64,000 bases of DNA from Vibrio ishigakensis (GTDB lineage: Bacteria > Pseudomonadota > Gammaproteobacteria > Enterobacterales > Vibrionaceae): assembly GCF_024347675.1 (NCBI RefSeq), contig NZ_AP024881.1, positions 124,001 through 188,000 on the forward strand. Reading direction: 5' to 3'. Every line of letters starts with the position of its first letter. Positions within the stretch are counted from its first letter, which is position 1. Of the stretch, positions 28,313-37,496 are shown piece by piece. Below the pieces are notes generated by a model. The model saw only the letters and a program-made list of their open reading frames with translations, was not told the origin of the DNA and did no database searches. The position numbers were made by a program, and so were the translations under genes.

Positions 28313-29573
28313 TGTAAGGGGCAATTGCAGTTAGCGTTTTCTCTAATGCTCCTTGATTCTCTCTCACTACCTCAAGAGCATTTGCCCCCATCTTTTCTCT
28401 TAGATTCTTATTTTTGAATAGAAGCTGTAGCTGATTAGCTATCTCATCGCTATCAGCACAAATCATAACTGATTGTTTATCAAGTAGTTGATTGGCTATG
28501 TCGGTAAAGTTGAAATAACTAGGGCCATTTAGCATCGGCTTACCCAGTGCCGCCGGTTCTAATAAGTTGTGCCCACCGACTTTGTCACCTACCAAGCTAC
28601 CAGCCATAAAGCAGATATCTGCACTCTCAATTAGCAGTAGCATCTCTCCCATAGTGTCGGCAACATACACTTGGGTATCTGATGTGACTGTTCGCTTGCT
28701 AGTGCGAGCTATTGTTTTTAGCTGCATGCCTTTGCTTAGTTCGATAACGTCATTGAATCGCTCTGGATGGCGGGGTACTAAGATAAGTAAAGCTTGTGGT
28801 TGATGTGAGAGTAGCTTTTGATGAGACTGTAGCAGTTGCTCGTCTTCTCCCGCGTGAGTACTAGTTGCGATCCAAACTGGTCTGGCTTCACCTAATTGTG
28901 CTCGCAGCGTTTGGCCTGCAACAATGGTCTCTGCAGGTACAGCAATATCGAATTTCAAAGAACCAGTGACAGTGGTCTTAGTCTTATCTACACCTAAGCG
29001 GTTGAAGCGACCAGCATCATCTTTATGCTGACAGAGGAAAAGATCGATATTTTGACTGATGGTGCTGAAAACAGCTTGAACCTTTTGATATCGAAGGCAA
29101 GAACGCTCAGAGAGTCGCGCATTGATCACAGTGATAGGTATGCCAGACTTTGCCACTGTGTGCAGTGTATTTGGCCACAACTCCGTTTCCATAATCAGCA
29201 TACAGCTTGGTTTAGTAGCCTTTAGAAATCCTTTAACACACCAGCTAAAATCGATGGGCATGTATTTGTGTTCCGCTAAATCTTTAAGCTTTTGGGCTTG
29301 TTCTGCACCTGTTGCTGTCGTTGTTGTAATCAGAATATTTTGATGCGGATACCGTGCTTTTACGGCTCTAATTAGCGGAGTAGCAGCAATGATTTCGCCT
29401 ACCGAGACTGTGTGAAACCAAATAGGATTTATCCCTTCAATGGGGGATGTAATACCAAAGTACTCGGTCCAGCGATTCCCTACATTTGGTTTGCCGTGTT
29501 TACGTTTTAGTAGTTTATACAGCAATAGTGGAGAAAGAATGGCGAGTACTATAGTGTAAAATATTTTAATCAA
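28305..29573 (-). CDS. waaA: Kdo transferase WaaA (KdtA)
   Basis: Transfers Kdo from CMP-Kdo to lipid IVA at the inner membrane. 422 aa from a TTG at 29573, which gives LIKIFYTIVLAILSP, matching the family N-terminal anchor and having a TGAGAT sequence upstream; the frame extends to a TTG at 29594 without a ribosome binding site. Motifs: FHTVSVGEIIAATPLI near residue 55, ETELWPN near 120, and the GT-B donor site GGHNLLEPAALGKPM near 310. Presence of kdkA suggests a monofunctional enzyme. Confidence 0.93.
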   Translation of the reverse strand: MIKIFYTIVLAILSPLLLYKLLKRKHGKPNVGNRWTEYFGITSPIEGINPIWFHTVSVGEIIAATPLIRAVKARYPHQNILITTTTATGAEQAQKLKDLAEHKYMPIDFSWCVKGFLKATKPSCMLIMETELWPNTLHTVAKSGIPITVINARLSERSCLRYQKVQAVFSTISQNIDLFLCQHKDDAGRFNRLGVDKTKTTVTGSLKFDIAVPAETIVAGQTLRAQLGEARPVWIATSTHAGEDEQLLQSHQKLLSHQPQALLILVPRHPERFNDVIELSKGMQLKTIARTSKRTVTSDTQVYVADTMGEMLLLIESADICFMAGSLVGDKVGGHNLLEPAALGKPMLNGPSYFNFTDIANQLLDKQSVMICADSDEIANQLQLLFKNKNLREKMGANALEVVRENQGALEKTLTAIAPYIK

Positions 29574-29697
29574 ACTATTGATCTCATTAGCCAAAACGTG
29601 AAGTGTAGTTTGAAAGGTTATGAAGTAAAATCAAGATAATTTTAGGATAAGCATCTAATCAGTAGTTCATAGTCGCTTTTAAAATGGAGCAATTACT

Positions 29698-30720
29698 TTG
29701 CATATATGTCACGTTAATCTGGCTTCGGGTTTTAGCGGAGGAGAGCGGCAAACACTAGAGATGATTAAGCAACAGCTTAGATTAGGCTTGCAACTCACGC
29801 TAGTGGTGAATCCAAATAGCCCCCTTTTAGGAGAGGTTGAAGGGCTAGGCTGTCGCGTATATACCGCCAAGAAATTCTGGAATCTACATTTCAGATTAAA
29901 AAGAGAAGAATTTGACTTAATTCATGTCCATGATGGCAAGGCTGTTCATTGGGCGTATATTCAACATCTCCTTTATAAGATGCCTTACATCATTACTCGC
30001 CGAATCGATAACCCGGTTAAGAAAAAGTCTTACCGGCAGTACCGTGCCGCCTCTGTACTTGTTGGGCTAAGCCGAGCGATTTGCGATTGCCTTAAAGAAG
30101 CATGTCCTGAATCAAAGGTTGAGAGAATCCCAAGCTCACCGGTGACCTACCCTGTTGATGAAGAACAAGTTAAAAAAATCAGGAGCACCTACAATGGCAA
30201 AACCTTGGTCATTCAAGCTGCCAATATGTACGAGCACAAAGGTTTTGATGTTTCAATTAGGGCTGCTGAGATTGTAGAAAAATTCCACCCTGAAGTGCAG
30301 TTCGTGTTTCTTGGTGACGGTCGAATGAGGCAAGAATTAGAGGAGCAAGCGAGTGGACTTAGTAATGTACACTTTGCTGGTAAGCAAGCAAATATGGGAG
30401 ACTGGTTCGCTGCCGCAGATCTAATGATACACCCAGCTTATACTGAAGGATTGGGGTCAGTTATTTTGGAGGCACTTAATACAGGTTTGCCTGTAATTGC
30501 AACAAGAGCTGGTGGAATTCCAGATATAATTGAAGATGGAGTGAATGGTCACCTTGTGGAAATTGGGAATGCTCAACAACTAGCTGAGAATTTGGTCTTA
30601 CTCTCTAGGTTTGAGTCCAAAAAGTCGATACTTGTTAGCAATATAGCTAATAGCTTACAAGAGTTTCGCATTGAGCATACAGCCAGAAAATACATTAGCA
30701 TCTATGAATCATTGAGTTAA
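29698..30720 (+). CDS. Glycosyltransferase family 4 (LPS core)
   Basis: GT-B fold GT4 transferase, 340 aa. N-terminal SGFSGGERQTLEM and the donor-binding C-terminal stretch HPAYTEGLGSVILEALNTGL (E-x7-E type) near residue 244-263. The TTG start at 29698 has GGAG eight bases upstream. It opens the + strand arm of the LPS cluster, divergent from waaA. Likely adds a hexose or heptose to the core; substrate not determinable. Confidence 0.85.
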   Translation: MHICHVNLASGFSGGERQTLEMIKQQLRLGLQLTLVVNPNSPLLGEVEGLGCRVYTAKKFWNLHFRLKREEFDLIHVHDGKAVHWAYIQHLLYKMPYIITRRIDNPVKKKSYRQYRAASVLVGLSRAICDCLKEACPESKVERIPSSPVTYPVDEEQVKKIRSTYNGKTLVIQAANMYEHKGFDVSIRAAEIVEKFHPEVQFVFLGDGRMRQELEEQASGLSNVHFAGKQANMGDWFAAADLMIHPAYTEGLGSVILEALNTGLPVIATRAGGIPDIIEDGVNGHLVEIGNAQQLAENLVLLSRFESKKSILVSNIANSLQEFRIEHTARKYISIYESLS

Positions 30721-30729
30721 GAGGCTGTG

Positions 30730-31584
30730 ATGGACAAATTAAATAAGAAAATACAAGCTGCATCTCACTCCGGAGCTAAGCTTAGTTTAGAGCGATCTGA
30801 CGGTAGATTTGTTGTAATTAAACGGATTTACGATTCTTTCGATAGGGCTGAAAAATCATTAAAGAAGCAAGTAGATTTTAGTGACATACGCACTGGTGCG
30901 TACAAGATTTGTTCAATTCCTATAAGTAGCGTTATTCGAGAGTCAGGTTATCTTGAGTTCACAATGCCATTTGTTGATGGAATTGGCGGAGATGTCATTA
31001 CCTATAAAGGTAACAAGTCAGTAGCTGACAGTTTAAGGGTTACTTTAAATGGCTACCTATTAGATACCCTCGCTAGGGGCAAAGAGGAAGCGATTTCGGG
31101 AGAAAAATTCACCCATAAACTATTGGATATTCAAAGTAAGTACTTTGGAGATAGCCCTGTCGTGCTCCAAGCAATAGATAAAGCTTTAGAGTTATCGAAG
31201 CAGGACTTTATTTTCCCTATTGGTTATTGCCATGGAGACCTTACGTTATCCAATATCAAAGTAACTCAAGATAATAAATTGTATTTGTTTGATTTTTTAG
31301 ACGGGTTTATCGAGACGCCTTTACAAGATGTTGTAAAGCTTAAACAAGATTTTGATTGTGGTTGGAGTTTCAGGCATGAAAAGCAAAGTTTAGCTCTGAA
31401 GGGAAGAATGTTTTGTGAATCAGCTTATCCAGATATGATTACTACTATTTCAAGGTTATATGAGAAAGAGATAGAGTTGCTTGAGCTAGTAAACCTTCTT
31501 CGCATTGCACCATATATTAAAGAGTCAGATAAGGTTACTCAGGATTGGTTAGACAAATCGCTATCCAAGAATATTGAGAATTAA
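30730..31584 (+). CDS. Aminoglycoside-phosphotransferase-fold small-molecule kinase
   Basis: A 284 aa protein of the APH/choline-kinase superfamily. The catalytic loop HGDLTLSNIKV starts near residue 168 and the metal-binding segment LFDFLDG follows about 20 residues later. The substrate is unknown; such kinases phosphorylate choline, ethanolamine, sugars or polyols. GAGG five bases before the ATG at 30730 favours it over the GTG at 30727. It is followed 16 bases later by a nucleotidyltransferase/HAD fusion, so a kinase-to-nucleotide-activation route for an LPS substituent is a reasonable inference. A+T rich. Confidence 0.7.
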   Translation: MDKLNKKIQAASHSGAKLSLERSDGRFVVIKRIYDSFDRAEKSLKKQVDFSDIRTGAYKICSIPISSVIRESGYLEFTMPFVDGIGGDVITYKGNKSVADSLRVTLNGYLLDTLARGKEEAISGEKFTHKLLDIQSKYFGDSPVVLQAIDKALELSKQDFIFPIGYCHGDLTLSNIKVTQDNKLYLFDFLDGFIETPLQDVVKLKQDFDCGWSFRHEKQSLALKGRMFCESAYPDMITTISRLYEKEIELLELVNLLRIAPYIKESDKVTQDWLDKSLSKNIEN

Positions 31585-31600
31585 TTAAGAAGAGAGAATT

Positions 31601-32647
31601 ATGTTTTCATTACTATTACCAGTTGCTGGTCGTTCATCAAGATTCCCAAATATGAGACCTAAATGGCTATTGACTATGCCTGATGGGAAGTTGATGATTG
31701 AAAAATCGGTGGAAGGTCTAGAGTTATCTAAATTTGATAATATCATTATTATCTGTTTAAGAGAGCATCTAGATCTGTATGTAAATGAACAGTTTATTGT
31801 GGATAGTTTTGAATCTGCCACTGGATTTAAACCTACGCTATGTATTTTAGATGAACCAACATCGTCTCAATCTGAGACAATATATGCTGCTGTTAAACAG
31901 ACAGAAATTGAAGGCAGTATCTTCATCAAGGATTGTGATAATATTTTTACGTGTGACCCTCAACCTGCAAACTCTGTCGCAACTATAAATTTAAATGATA
32001 TTGAGTTAGTGGATGCGAAAAACAAAAGTTACGTAGATGTTAATTCTTTAGGTGTTATATCTAATATTGTTGAAAAGAATGTGATTAGTAACTCCTTTTG
32101 TTGTGGTGGATATAGTTTTGAATCAGTGAGTGAGTTTATCGATACATTTGATTCTATTTCAAGTGACGAAGAAGTCTACATTTCGCATATAATCTATAAA
32201 ATGCTCCTCAATGGAAAAGAGTTTAGAGAGGTCCATGCTTCTCACTATACTGACTGGGGAACATTGAGAGAATACCGTCACTATTGTAAGAAGCACATTA
32301 CTCTATTTTGTGATGTTGACGGAGTACTACTTAAAAATGGTAGTAAATTTTCTAAACATGGATGGAAAACAACAGCTATAGAAGAGAACTTGAGAAAGAT
32401 ATCAGAGTTACAGCGAGCTGGATTACTGTATCTAGTATTGACATCTTCTCGCCCTGAAAGTGAAGAAGAATACACTGTTAATGAACTGAAAAAGCATGGC
32501 GTTAGAACAGACCGCGTTGTGTTTGGTCTGCCTCATACAAGAAGGTATTTAGTTAACGATTATTCACCTACCAACCCTTATCCGTCAGCTGTTGCGATAA
32601 ACCTTGAACGCGATAGTAAAATTTTAGATGCATTGTTTGATGACTAA
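31601..32647 (+). CDS. Nucleotidyltransferase-HAD phosphatase fusion
   Basis: A 348 aa two-domain protein. The N-terminal part (1 to about 225) is a sugar-phosphate/LicC-type nucleotidyltransferase: LLLPVAGRSSRFPNMRPKWL has the signature Gly-rich loop and Lys, and IFIKDCDNIF near residue 107 has the metal-binding Asp. The C-terminal part (about 233-348) is HAD-like, with CDVDGVLLKNG (Asp 238 and Asp 240), LVLTSSRPE as motif II and LVNDYSP as the acidic motif. Both halves look active. The product is probably a nucleotide-activated group plus a dephosphorylation step, but the substrate is unknown. Stop is two bases before the wavE-like gene. Confidence 0.72.
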   Translation: MFSLLLPVAGRSSRFPNMRPKWLLTMPDGKLMIEKSVEGLELSKFDNIIIICLREHLDLYVNEQFIVDSFESATGFKPTLCILDEPTSSQSETIYAAVKQTEIEGSIFIKDCDNIFTCDPQPANSVATINLNDIELVDAKNKSYVDVNSLGVISNIVEKNVISNSFCCGGYSFESVSEFIDTFDSISSDEEVYISHIIYKMLLNGKEFREVHASHYTDWGTLREYRHYCKKHITLFCDVDGVLLKNGSKFSKHGWKTTAIEENLRKISELQRAGLLYLVLTSSRPESEEEYTVNELKKHGVRTDRVVFGLPHTRRYLVNDYSPTNPYPSAVAINLERDSKILDALFDD

Positions 32648-32649
32648 GT

Positions 32650-33636
32650 ATGTTTGAAGATATTAGCGTAGTTGTACAAGGGCCTGTACAGGCCCTCAAA
32701 GATAGAAAACAAGATGATGGTATAACTCAAACTTGCCTTAAATCTGTAAGAAGGCATTTGCCTGGAGCTACCATTATATTGTCTACATGGCATGGTCAAG
32801 ATTTAAACGGCTTAGACTATGATGAATTGGTTCTGTGTGACGATCCTGGTCAGAATATACGTCAGTATAATTCTAAGGGTGAACCTCACTACTTTAATAA
32901 CAATAGACAAATTGTATCTACAACTGAAGGGCTGAAGAAGGTCAAGACCAAGTATGCGATTAAGCTGCGCTCCGACAATTACCTTACAAGCAATGCTTTC
33001 GTTGACTTTCAAAAATATTTTAAAGGCTACTCTGATAAATATAAATTTTTAAATGAAAGGGTTGTAGTTTGTGATGTTTTCACTAGGAAAATTGCTAAAG
33101 GATTACATGTTGCATTTCATATTAGTGATTTTTTCTATTTTGGTCTAACAGAGGATTTGCTATCGTTGTGGGACCTACCGTTGGAAGTTGACTTTGTTCC
33201 TACAGATAGAGTACCCATTGATAATTGTGCTCCTTATCATTTGGTTGATTGTACACAATTATTTGTTTTGAAATTCCTTGATAAAGTCGGATTTAATATA
33301 AATTTAAGGCATCTTCATGATTTATCAGGCGATAAACTTAAAATATCTGAAGAGTTTATTGCAAACAACCTTATTATTTTAAATGAGAATGAGTTAGGCC
33401 TAGGCCTTTCTAGTAAGTTCAAAGGCAAAGCTAAAGTTAATAGTTTTAAAGGTAAATGTGCTCACTATCAGTATTATGAATGGCAGCGTCTGTATAAAAA
33501 GTATGTCAACCACAATCATGTTATTGATGCTAAGCTAAGCCGTAAGATTAGGGTAGCGTTAACTAGATTTATTCTTATATACCCAAGAAGTATAGAAACT
33601 ATATTTAATATATACAGAAAAAAACTGACTAGGTGA
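32650..33636 (+). CDS. WavE-family LPS biosynthesis protein (copy 1)
   Basis: 328 aa, WavE family (PF07507-type), named for a V. cholerae core-LPS gene. N-terminal ISVVVQGPVQ, then ILSTWHGQD, CDDPG and the strongly conserved NRQIVSTTEGLKKVKTKYAI with KLRSDN. The fold is probably GT-A like, with KLRSDN as a DxD-like region; activity is not proven for the family. A paralogue lies at 36530-37492 on the other strand. Very A+T rich. No membrane segment seen. Confidence 0.82.
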   Translation: MFEDISVVVQGPVQALKDRKQDDGITQTCLKSVRRHLPGATIILSTWHGQDLNGLDYDELVLCDDPGQNIRQYNSKGEPHYFNNNRQIVSTTEGLKKVKTKYAIKLRSDNYLTSNAFVDFQKYFKGYSDKYKFLNERVVVCDVFTRKIAKGLHVAFHISDFFYFGLTEDLLSLWDLPLEVDFVPTDRVPIDNCAPYHLVDCTQLFVLKFLDKVGFNINLRHLHDLSGDKLKISEEFIANNLIILNENELGLGLSSKFKGKAKVNSFKGKCAHYQYYEWQRLYKKYVNHNHVIDAKLSRKIRVALTRFILIYPRSIETIFNIYRKKLTR

Positions 33637-33640
33637 CAGG

Positions 33641-34591
33641 ATGAGAGTTCTGGTTATTTGTTTTGATAATGTTGGGGATGTGGTTTTTAGCTCTCTAGTT
33701 CCAATGTCAATTAAAAGTAATTTTCCCAACTCAAAGGTTGATTACCTTTGTAAACCTTACGGTGAAGTTGTTGCTAATTTAATACCTAGTGTTGATAATG
33801 TATTATCGATTAAACCATACTGGGCTAAAAACAAAAGTGATAAAGGAAAGTTTATTGATTTCTTGAAACTTTTTTTAAATTTAAATAAAAACAATTACGA
33901 TATAGTTATAAATGTATCAAAAAGCTGGAGGCCAAGTTTATTTTCAAGACTTATCCGAGTAAAGGAAGTAATCGGCTTCAAGAGTAAAAAAAATAACTTA
34001 TTCTTAACGAAATCAGTAACAGGATATTCTAAAAATATACCTGTTATGGACTCAATTTCTTCGCTGCTGACTCTAATCGATATTGAGGTTATAGAACCTA
34101 AGTATTCTTTAGATATTGATTTTTCGAGAAAATTACCTGAAAAGTATATTGTATTACACCCTTTTGCAGGAGATATCAGTAGGTGTGCCCCACTAAAATT
34201 ATGGCTAAAACTAGCGCAAAGCTTAAAAGATAAATTAAAAATAGTGTGGTTTGGAACACCTAAAGAATTACAATTGCTTAAGGATAGGCTAGGAAAATCG
34301 GTTTCAGATCACTATTTCTCAGACACATTGTCCGATAATAATTTTCTGGATGCCATAGCTTTATTACCAAATGCTGAGTTGTTTATCGGACATGACTCTG
34401 GTCCATTGCATATAGCAGCTTCTTGTAAGGTACCTGTTTTAGGTCTCTTTCTCCCTGGAGAGCCTAATAGAACATTTCCTCAGGGAGGCGGAATATCAGA
34501 TATTATATATAAAGAAGAACCTTCGCTTCTTGTTTATCAAGAGTTCCAGGATAAGGTTTTTGAATTGTTAGAAGTCACTGGATCAAAATAA
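33641..34591 (+). CDS. Glycosyltransferase family 9 (heptosyltransferase-like)
   Basis: 316 aa GT9 protein. N-terminal MRVLVICFDNVGDVVFSS and C-terminal donor motif FIGHDSGPLHIAASCKVPVL near residue 247. Shorter and more A+T rich than the GT9 proteins at the edges of the locus. Ribosome binding is from GACAGG before the ATG. Last gene of the + strand arm; it meets the - strand arm at about 34.6 kb with no clear hairpin terminator between. Confidence 0.83.
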   Translation: MRVLVICFDNVGDVVFSSLVPMSIKSNFPNSKVDYLCKPYGEVVANLIPSVDNVLSIKPYWAKNKSDKGKFIDFLKLFLNLNKNNYDIVINVSKSWRPSLFSRLIRVKEVIGFKSKKNNLFLTKSVTGYSKNIPVMDSISSLLTLIDIEVIEPKYSLDIDFSRKLPEKYIVLHPFAGDISRCAPLKLWLKLAQSLKDKLKIVWFGTPKELQLLKDRLGKSVSDHYFSDTLSDNNFLDAIALLPNAELFIGHDSGPLHIAASCKVPVLGLFLPGEPNRTFPQGGGISDIIYKEEPSLLVYQEFQDKVFELLEVTGSK

Positions 34592-34636
34592 TCGAATAGT
34601 ACTTTTTTATGGCTAATTAAAAATAATTCTGTACTT

Positions 34637-35755
34637 CTAGAGAAAGGCAGAAAACACCTTGTCAAATTCTGGGTATGTGTTGATTTCTAAAATTCCTCTT
34701 ACACTTTCCAGATTATTTATGGATAGCCTTTCTCTTAGAACTCTACTATTGATAAGCTCTGTCAGCATTTCAGGTATCTGTTCAGGATGTTGATTAGAGT
34801 ATATATACTTTCTAGATTCATTTTTTAAAATTTCTGAAGCTCCTACGTCTGTGTTTGTAATTATTGGACAACCGCAGGCCATTGCTTCCGCTACAACTCT
34901 ACCAAATTCTTCTATCCGAGACGGAAGAATGAAAACATCAAGAGCATTGAAGTATTCTTCAATGTTATTTTGAATAGGTAAGAATAGTATTTTCTCTTTG
35001 ATATTTGAACTTTCAATAATTGATAAGTAGTGTTCAGGAATATTGCTTTCACCTATCAATAGAATTTTAATATTTCTAGAGTCTTTTTCTGAAATTTCAG
35101 TTAAAGCCTTGAAAAATATATCCAAACCTCTTTTTTTAAAGTCACCAGATGTAATTAAACCGATCAATATCTCATTGTTATTGACGTTTAAAGAGTTTCT
35201 TATTTCTTCTATTCTTTCATCATCTATTCTATGGAATTTCTTCTCATTCACAGCAGGATATACAACAGTAATGTCTTTTTTTGGGATTCCAAATCTAGTA
35301 TTTAAGTCCGACTTTGCTAATCCAGAGTTTGCAATTATATGCTTGAAGCTACGGTTTTTAAAAATAGGAGTATGGATTCTATACATATCATCTGATTCAT
35401 CTATATCGTCACCGTGAATTTTTTCATAGGCTAAGTGAATATTGTTGTGAATACAATGAATATCAGGGTTTTGGTAGTCACCATGACCAATTGTAAGGTC
35501 AGGCTTTATGCTTCTTCTTATTTTGTCACATTGCTTTGAATAAAAAGACCTACGTTTATACCCAGACAACCAAGGAAGCCTAAGGGTTTTATGAGGGATT
35601 GCTCCAAATGACTTTATACTATCAGTGTCAAGAGTTTCTGCTGCTATGTTTACTTCATAACCTTTTGAGACAAAATAACGAATTTGCTCATAAACATTTC
35701 TGCTGGTGCCAGTATGAAGCTTTTTGAGATTTTTATTACAGATTAATATTTTCAT
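34637..35755 (-). CDS. Glycosyltransferase family 4 (LPS core/capsule)
   Basis: 372 aa from the ATG at 35755 (MKILICNKNLKKLHTG); the frame extends to 35815, but the extra residues lie inside the preceding gene and are not family-like. The C-terminal donor site is LPSRIEEFGRVVAEAMACGC with the E-x7-E pattern. It overlaps the GT2 gene by 20 bases. Substrate unknown. Confidence 0.83.
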   Translation of the reverse strand: MKILICNKNLKKLHTGTSRNVYEQIRYFVSKGYEVNIAAETLDTDSIKSFGAIPHKTLRLPWLSGYKRRSFYSKQCDKIRRSIKPDLTIGHGDYQNPDIHCIHNNIHLAYEKIHGDDIDESDDMYRIHTPIFKNRSFKHIIANSGLAKSDLNTRFGIPKKDITVVYPAVNEKKFHRIDDERIEEIRNSLNVNNNEILIGLITSGDFKKRGLDIFFKALTEISEKDSRNIKILLIGESNIPEHYLSIIESSNIKEKILFLPIQNNIEEYFNALDVFILPSRIEEFGRVVAEAMACGCPIITNTDVGASEILKNESRKYIYSNQHPEQIPEMLTELINSRVLRERLSINNLESVRGILEINTYPEFDKVFSAFL

Positions 35756-36515
35756 TTCTTTTTGATATCTCTCTGACCCATAAATCAGCATAGCGGGTAA
35801 ATACAGTATTTGCACTTAGTACAGCGAGTAAAAGTCCATGTTTACCATCTAGAAAGCCGAGCTTAATAAAGTACATCTTGAAGAATCGGAAGAAGGCATG
35901 AGATATTGCTTTACCTAAGCTAGAGCGCTTTTTCCCTTCTCGCTGATCAGCCCATGACCTTATATAAAGATTTGTCTTGGATGTATATTGCGTGAGACTA
36001 TCAATAGTATAATGGAGAAGATCACCATTTAGTTTTATTATTTTCGTATTATTAGGAACAATTACTTTCTCGTGAACTTGAGAGTTATTGTAGGTTGTAT
36101 GGTTCCTTGGATAAAGACGGACAATTCTATCTGGATACCATCCAGAGTGTCGTATAAATTTGCCAAATGCCCAAGTCAGTCTGTTTACAGAAAAGCATGT
36201 TTTTAGATCTGATGTTTTTACGGCGTTTAAAATAGATTCTTTCAACTCAGGTGTAACAACTTCATCGGAATCGATAGCAAACACCCAGTCTGCACTCAAG
36301 TATGACTGTGCTGTTTGTCGTTGTATTCCGAAACCTTCCCAGTCAGTTTTTACATGGATATTTTGAGTATACCTTTTGGCTATCTCTAAAGTTTGATCAG
36401 TGCTTCCTGAGTCTAATATGACGATTTCATCAGCCCAATCTTGGATGGAAGATAAGCACTTATTTAACGTCTTATCAGCATTCTTTGTTATTAATAGGAT
36501 TCCAATTGTTGCCAC
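35736..36515 (-). CDS. Glycosyltransferase family 2 (WaaE-like)
   Basis: 259 aa GT-A transferase. Starts with GTG at 36515 behind CAGGGGG. N-terminal IGILLITKNADKTLNKCLSS, nucleotide-binding IVILDSGSTDQT and DxD in FAIDSDEVV. The middle segment WYPDRIVRLYPR and the VHEKVI motif are typical of LPS core beta-1,4-glucosyltransferase WaaE/KdtX relatives. C-terminal amphipathic/hydrophobic region (MYFIKLGFLDGKHGLLLAVL) suggests membrane association. Confidence 0.87.
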   Translation of the reverse strand: MATIGILLITKNADKTLNKCLSSIQDWADEIVILDSGSTDQTLEIAKRYTQNIHVKTDWEGFGIQRQTAQSYLSADWVFAIDSDEVVTPELKESILNAVKTSDLKTCFSVNRLTWAFGKFIRHSGWYPDRIVRLYPRNHTTYNNSQVHEKVIVPNNTKIIKLNGDLLHYTIDSLTQYTSKTNLYIRSWADQREGKKRSSLGKAISHAFFRFFKMYFIKLGFLDGKHGLLLAVLSANTVFTRYADLWVREISKRNENINL

Positions 36516-36529
36516 TTTACCCCCTGATA

Positions 36530-37492
36530 TTAAAGCTGTCTACTGGATTTATTTAATCTTAATCTCATTTTAATATAACTCCTCGCCCCGCTTCTAATAA
36601 AGAAGTAAATGTTTTTTAGTTTCCATTTAGTGATGGTAAGTACATTTTCATGTGTATCTAAATTAAAGTTTTTACAATAAAGATAATGCCATCTTCTATA
36701 AGTAAAATGCTCTGAGAAAAAATTATCTTTGTGTCTTAGTCGCTGAGGAACTACTAAGTTTAGCTCTTCTTCCCCTAAAATTATCAGGTTGTTAATCATA
36801 TATTTATACGATTGGTATATGCTTTTTTTGTCGCCGAATTTGTCTTTTAGGGTTACATTGTGGTGTTTGCTTATATATGCAAGCCATAACTTTTGTTCAA
36901 CGTGGTGTTGCTTATATGGCATATTTTCATGTTGGAGTTTGTTCTTTATTTTTGAATTGTATAAGTAATCATCAAATAAGGGTATGTCCCATAAATCAAC
37001 TAAATCAGAAGTGAGACCAAATTGAAAGAAATCTGAAATAAAGAACGGTATTATTAGCCCTTGAGTAAATTCTTTAGAGAAATGAGTAGTTGTTATAACT
37101 CTTTTTTTAAAAATAGAGTATTCGCTATCTCGATGGCTGTTAAATCTATCGAAGTAACTCAATAGGTTATCGCTATTAAGTATATTATCAGCCCTTAATT
37201 TCACAGCATACTTTGTTTCAACAGTTTTTAGGCCAGAGATTGTAGATACAATTTGCCTATTAATATTGACTGTGTGAGGCTTGTTTTTTCTATTGTAGCT
37301 GATTGTCGTTGGCCCTGGATCTTCATTCATGATAATATTATCGGCTACAATATCGTTTATATTTTCATTTTTCCAAGTCGAGACTATTATCTTACAGTCA
37401 TGAAAGTTTTCCCTAAGAGTACTTATTGATTTTTTTGTACTATCGACGATGGGACCTTGGATTACAAATGTAATGTCTTTTCCTTTTATCAT
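36530..37492 (-). CDS. WavE-family LPS biosynthesis protein (copy 2)
   Basis: 320 aa, WavE family. It shares ITFVIQGPI, IVSTWKNE, NEDPGP and INRQIVSTISGLKTVETKYA with KLRADN, aligning along its length with the copy at 32650-33636 but clearly diverged. A basic C-terminus (MRLRLNKSSRQL) may contact the membrane. Four bases from the GT4 gene upstream. Very A+T rich. Confidence 0.82.
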   Translation of the reverse strand: MIKGKDITFVIQGPIVDSTKKSISTLRENFHDCKIIVSTWKNENINDIVADNIIMNEDPGPTTISYNRKNKPHTVNINRQIVSTISGLKTVETKYAVKLRADNILNSDNLLSYFDRFNSHRDSEYSIFKKRVITTTHFSKEFTQGLIIPFFISDFFQFGLTSDLVDLWDIPLFDDYLYNSKIKNKLQHENMPYKQHHVEQKLWLAYISKHHNVTLKDKFGDKKSIYQSYKYMINNLIILGEEELNLVVPQRLRHKDNFFSEHFTYRRWHYLYCKNFNLDTHENVLTITKWKLKNIYFFIRSGARSYIKMRLRLNKSSRQL

Positions 37493-37496
37493 TGTA

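Noticed and set aside
29595..29697. JUMPstart/ops (RfaH) element ahead of the LPS + strand arm
   Set aside because: No GGCGGTAG core was seen on either strand in the leader regions of the LPS units.
34592..34636. Terminator between the two converging LPS arms
   Set aside because: AGTAC/GTACT arms are too far apart and too short to form a convincing hairpin.
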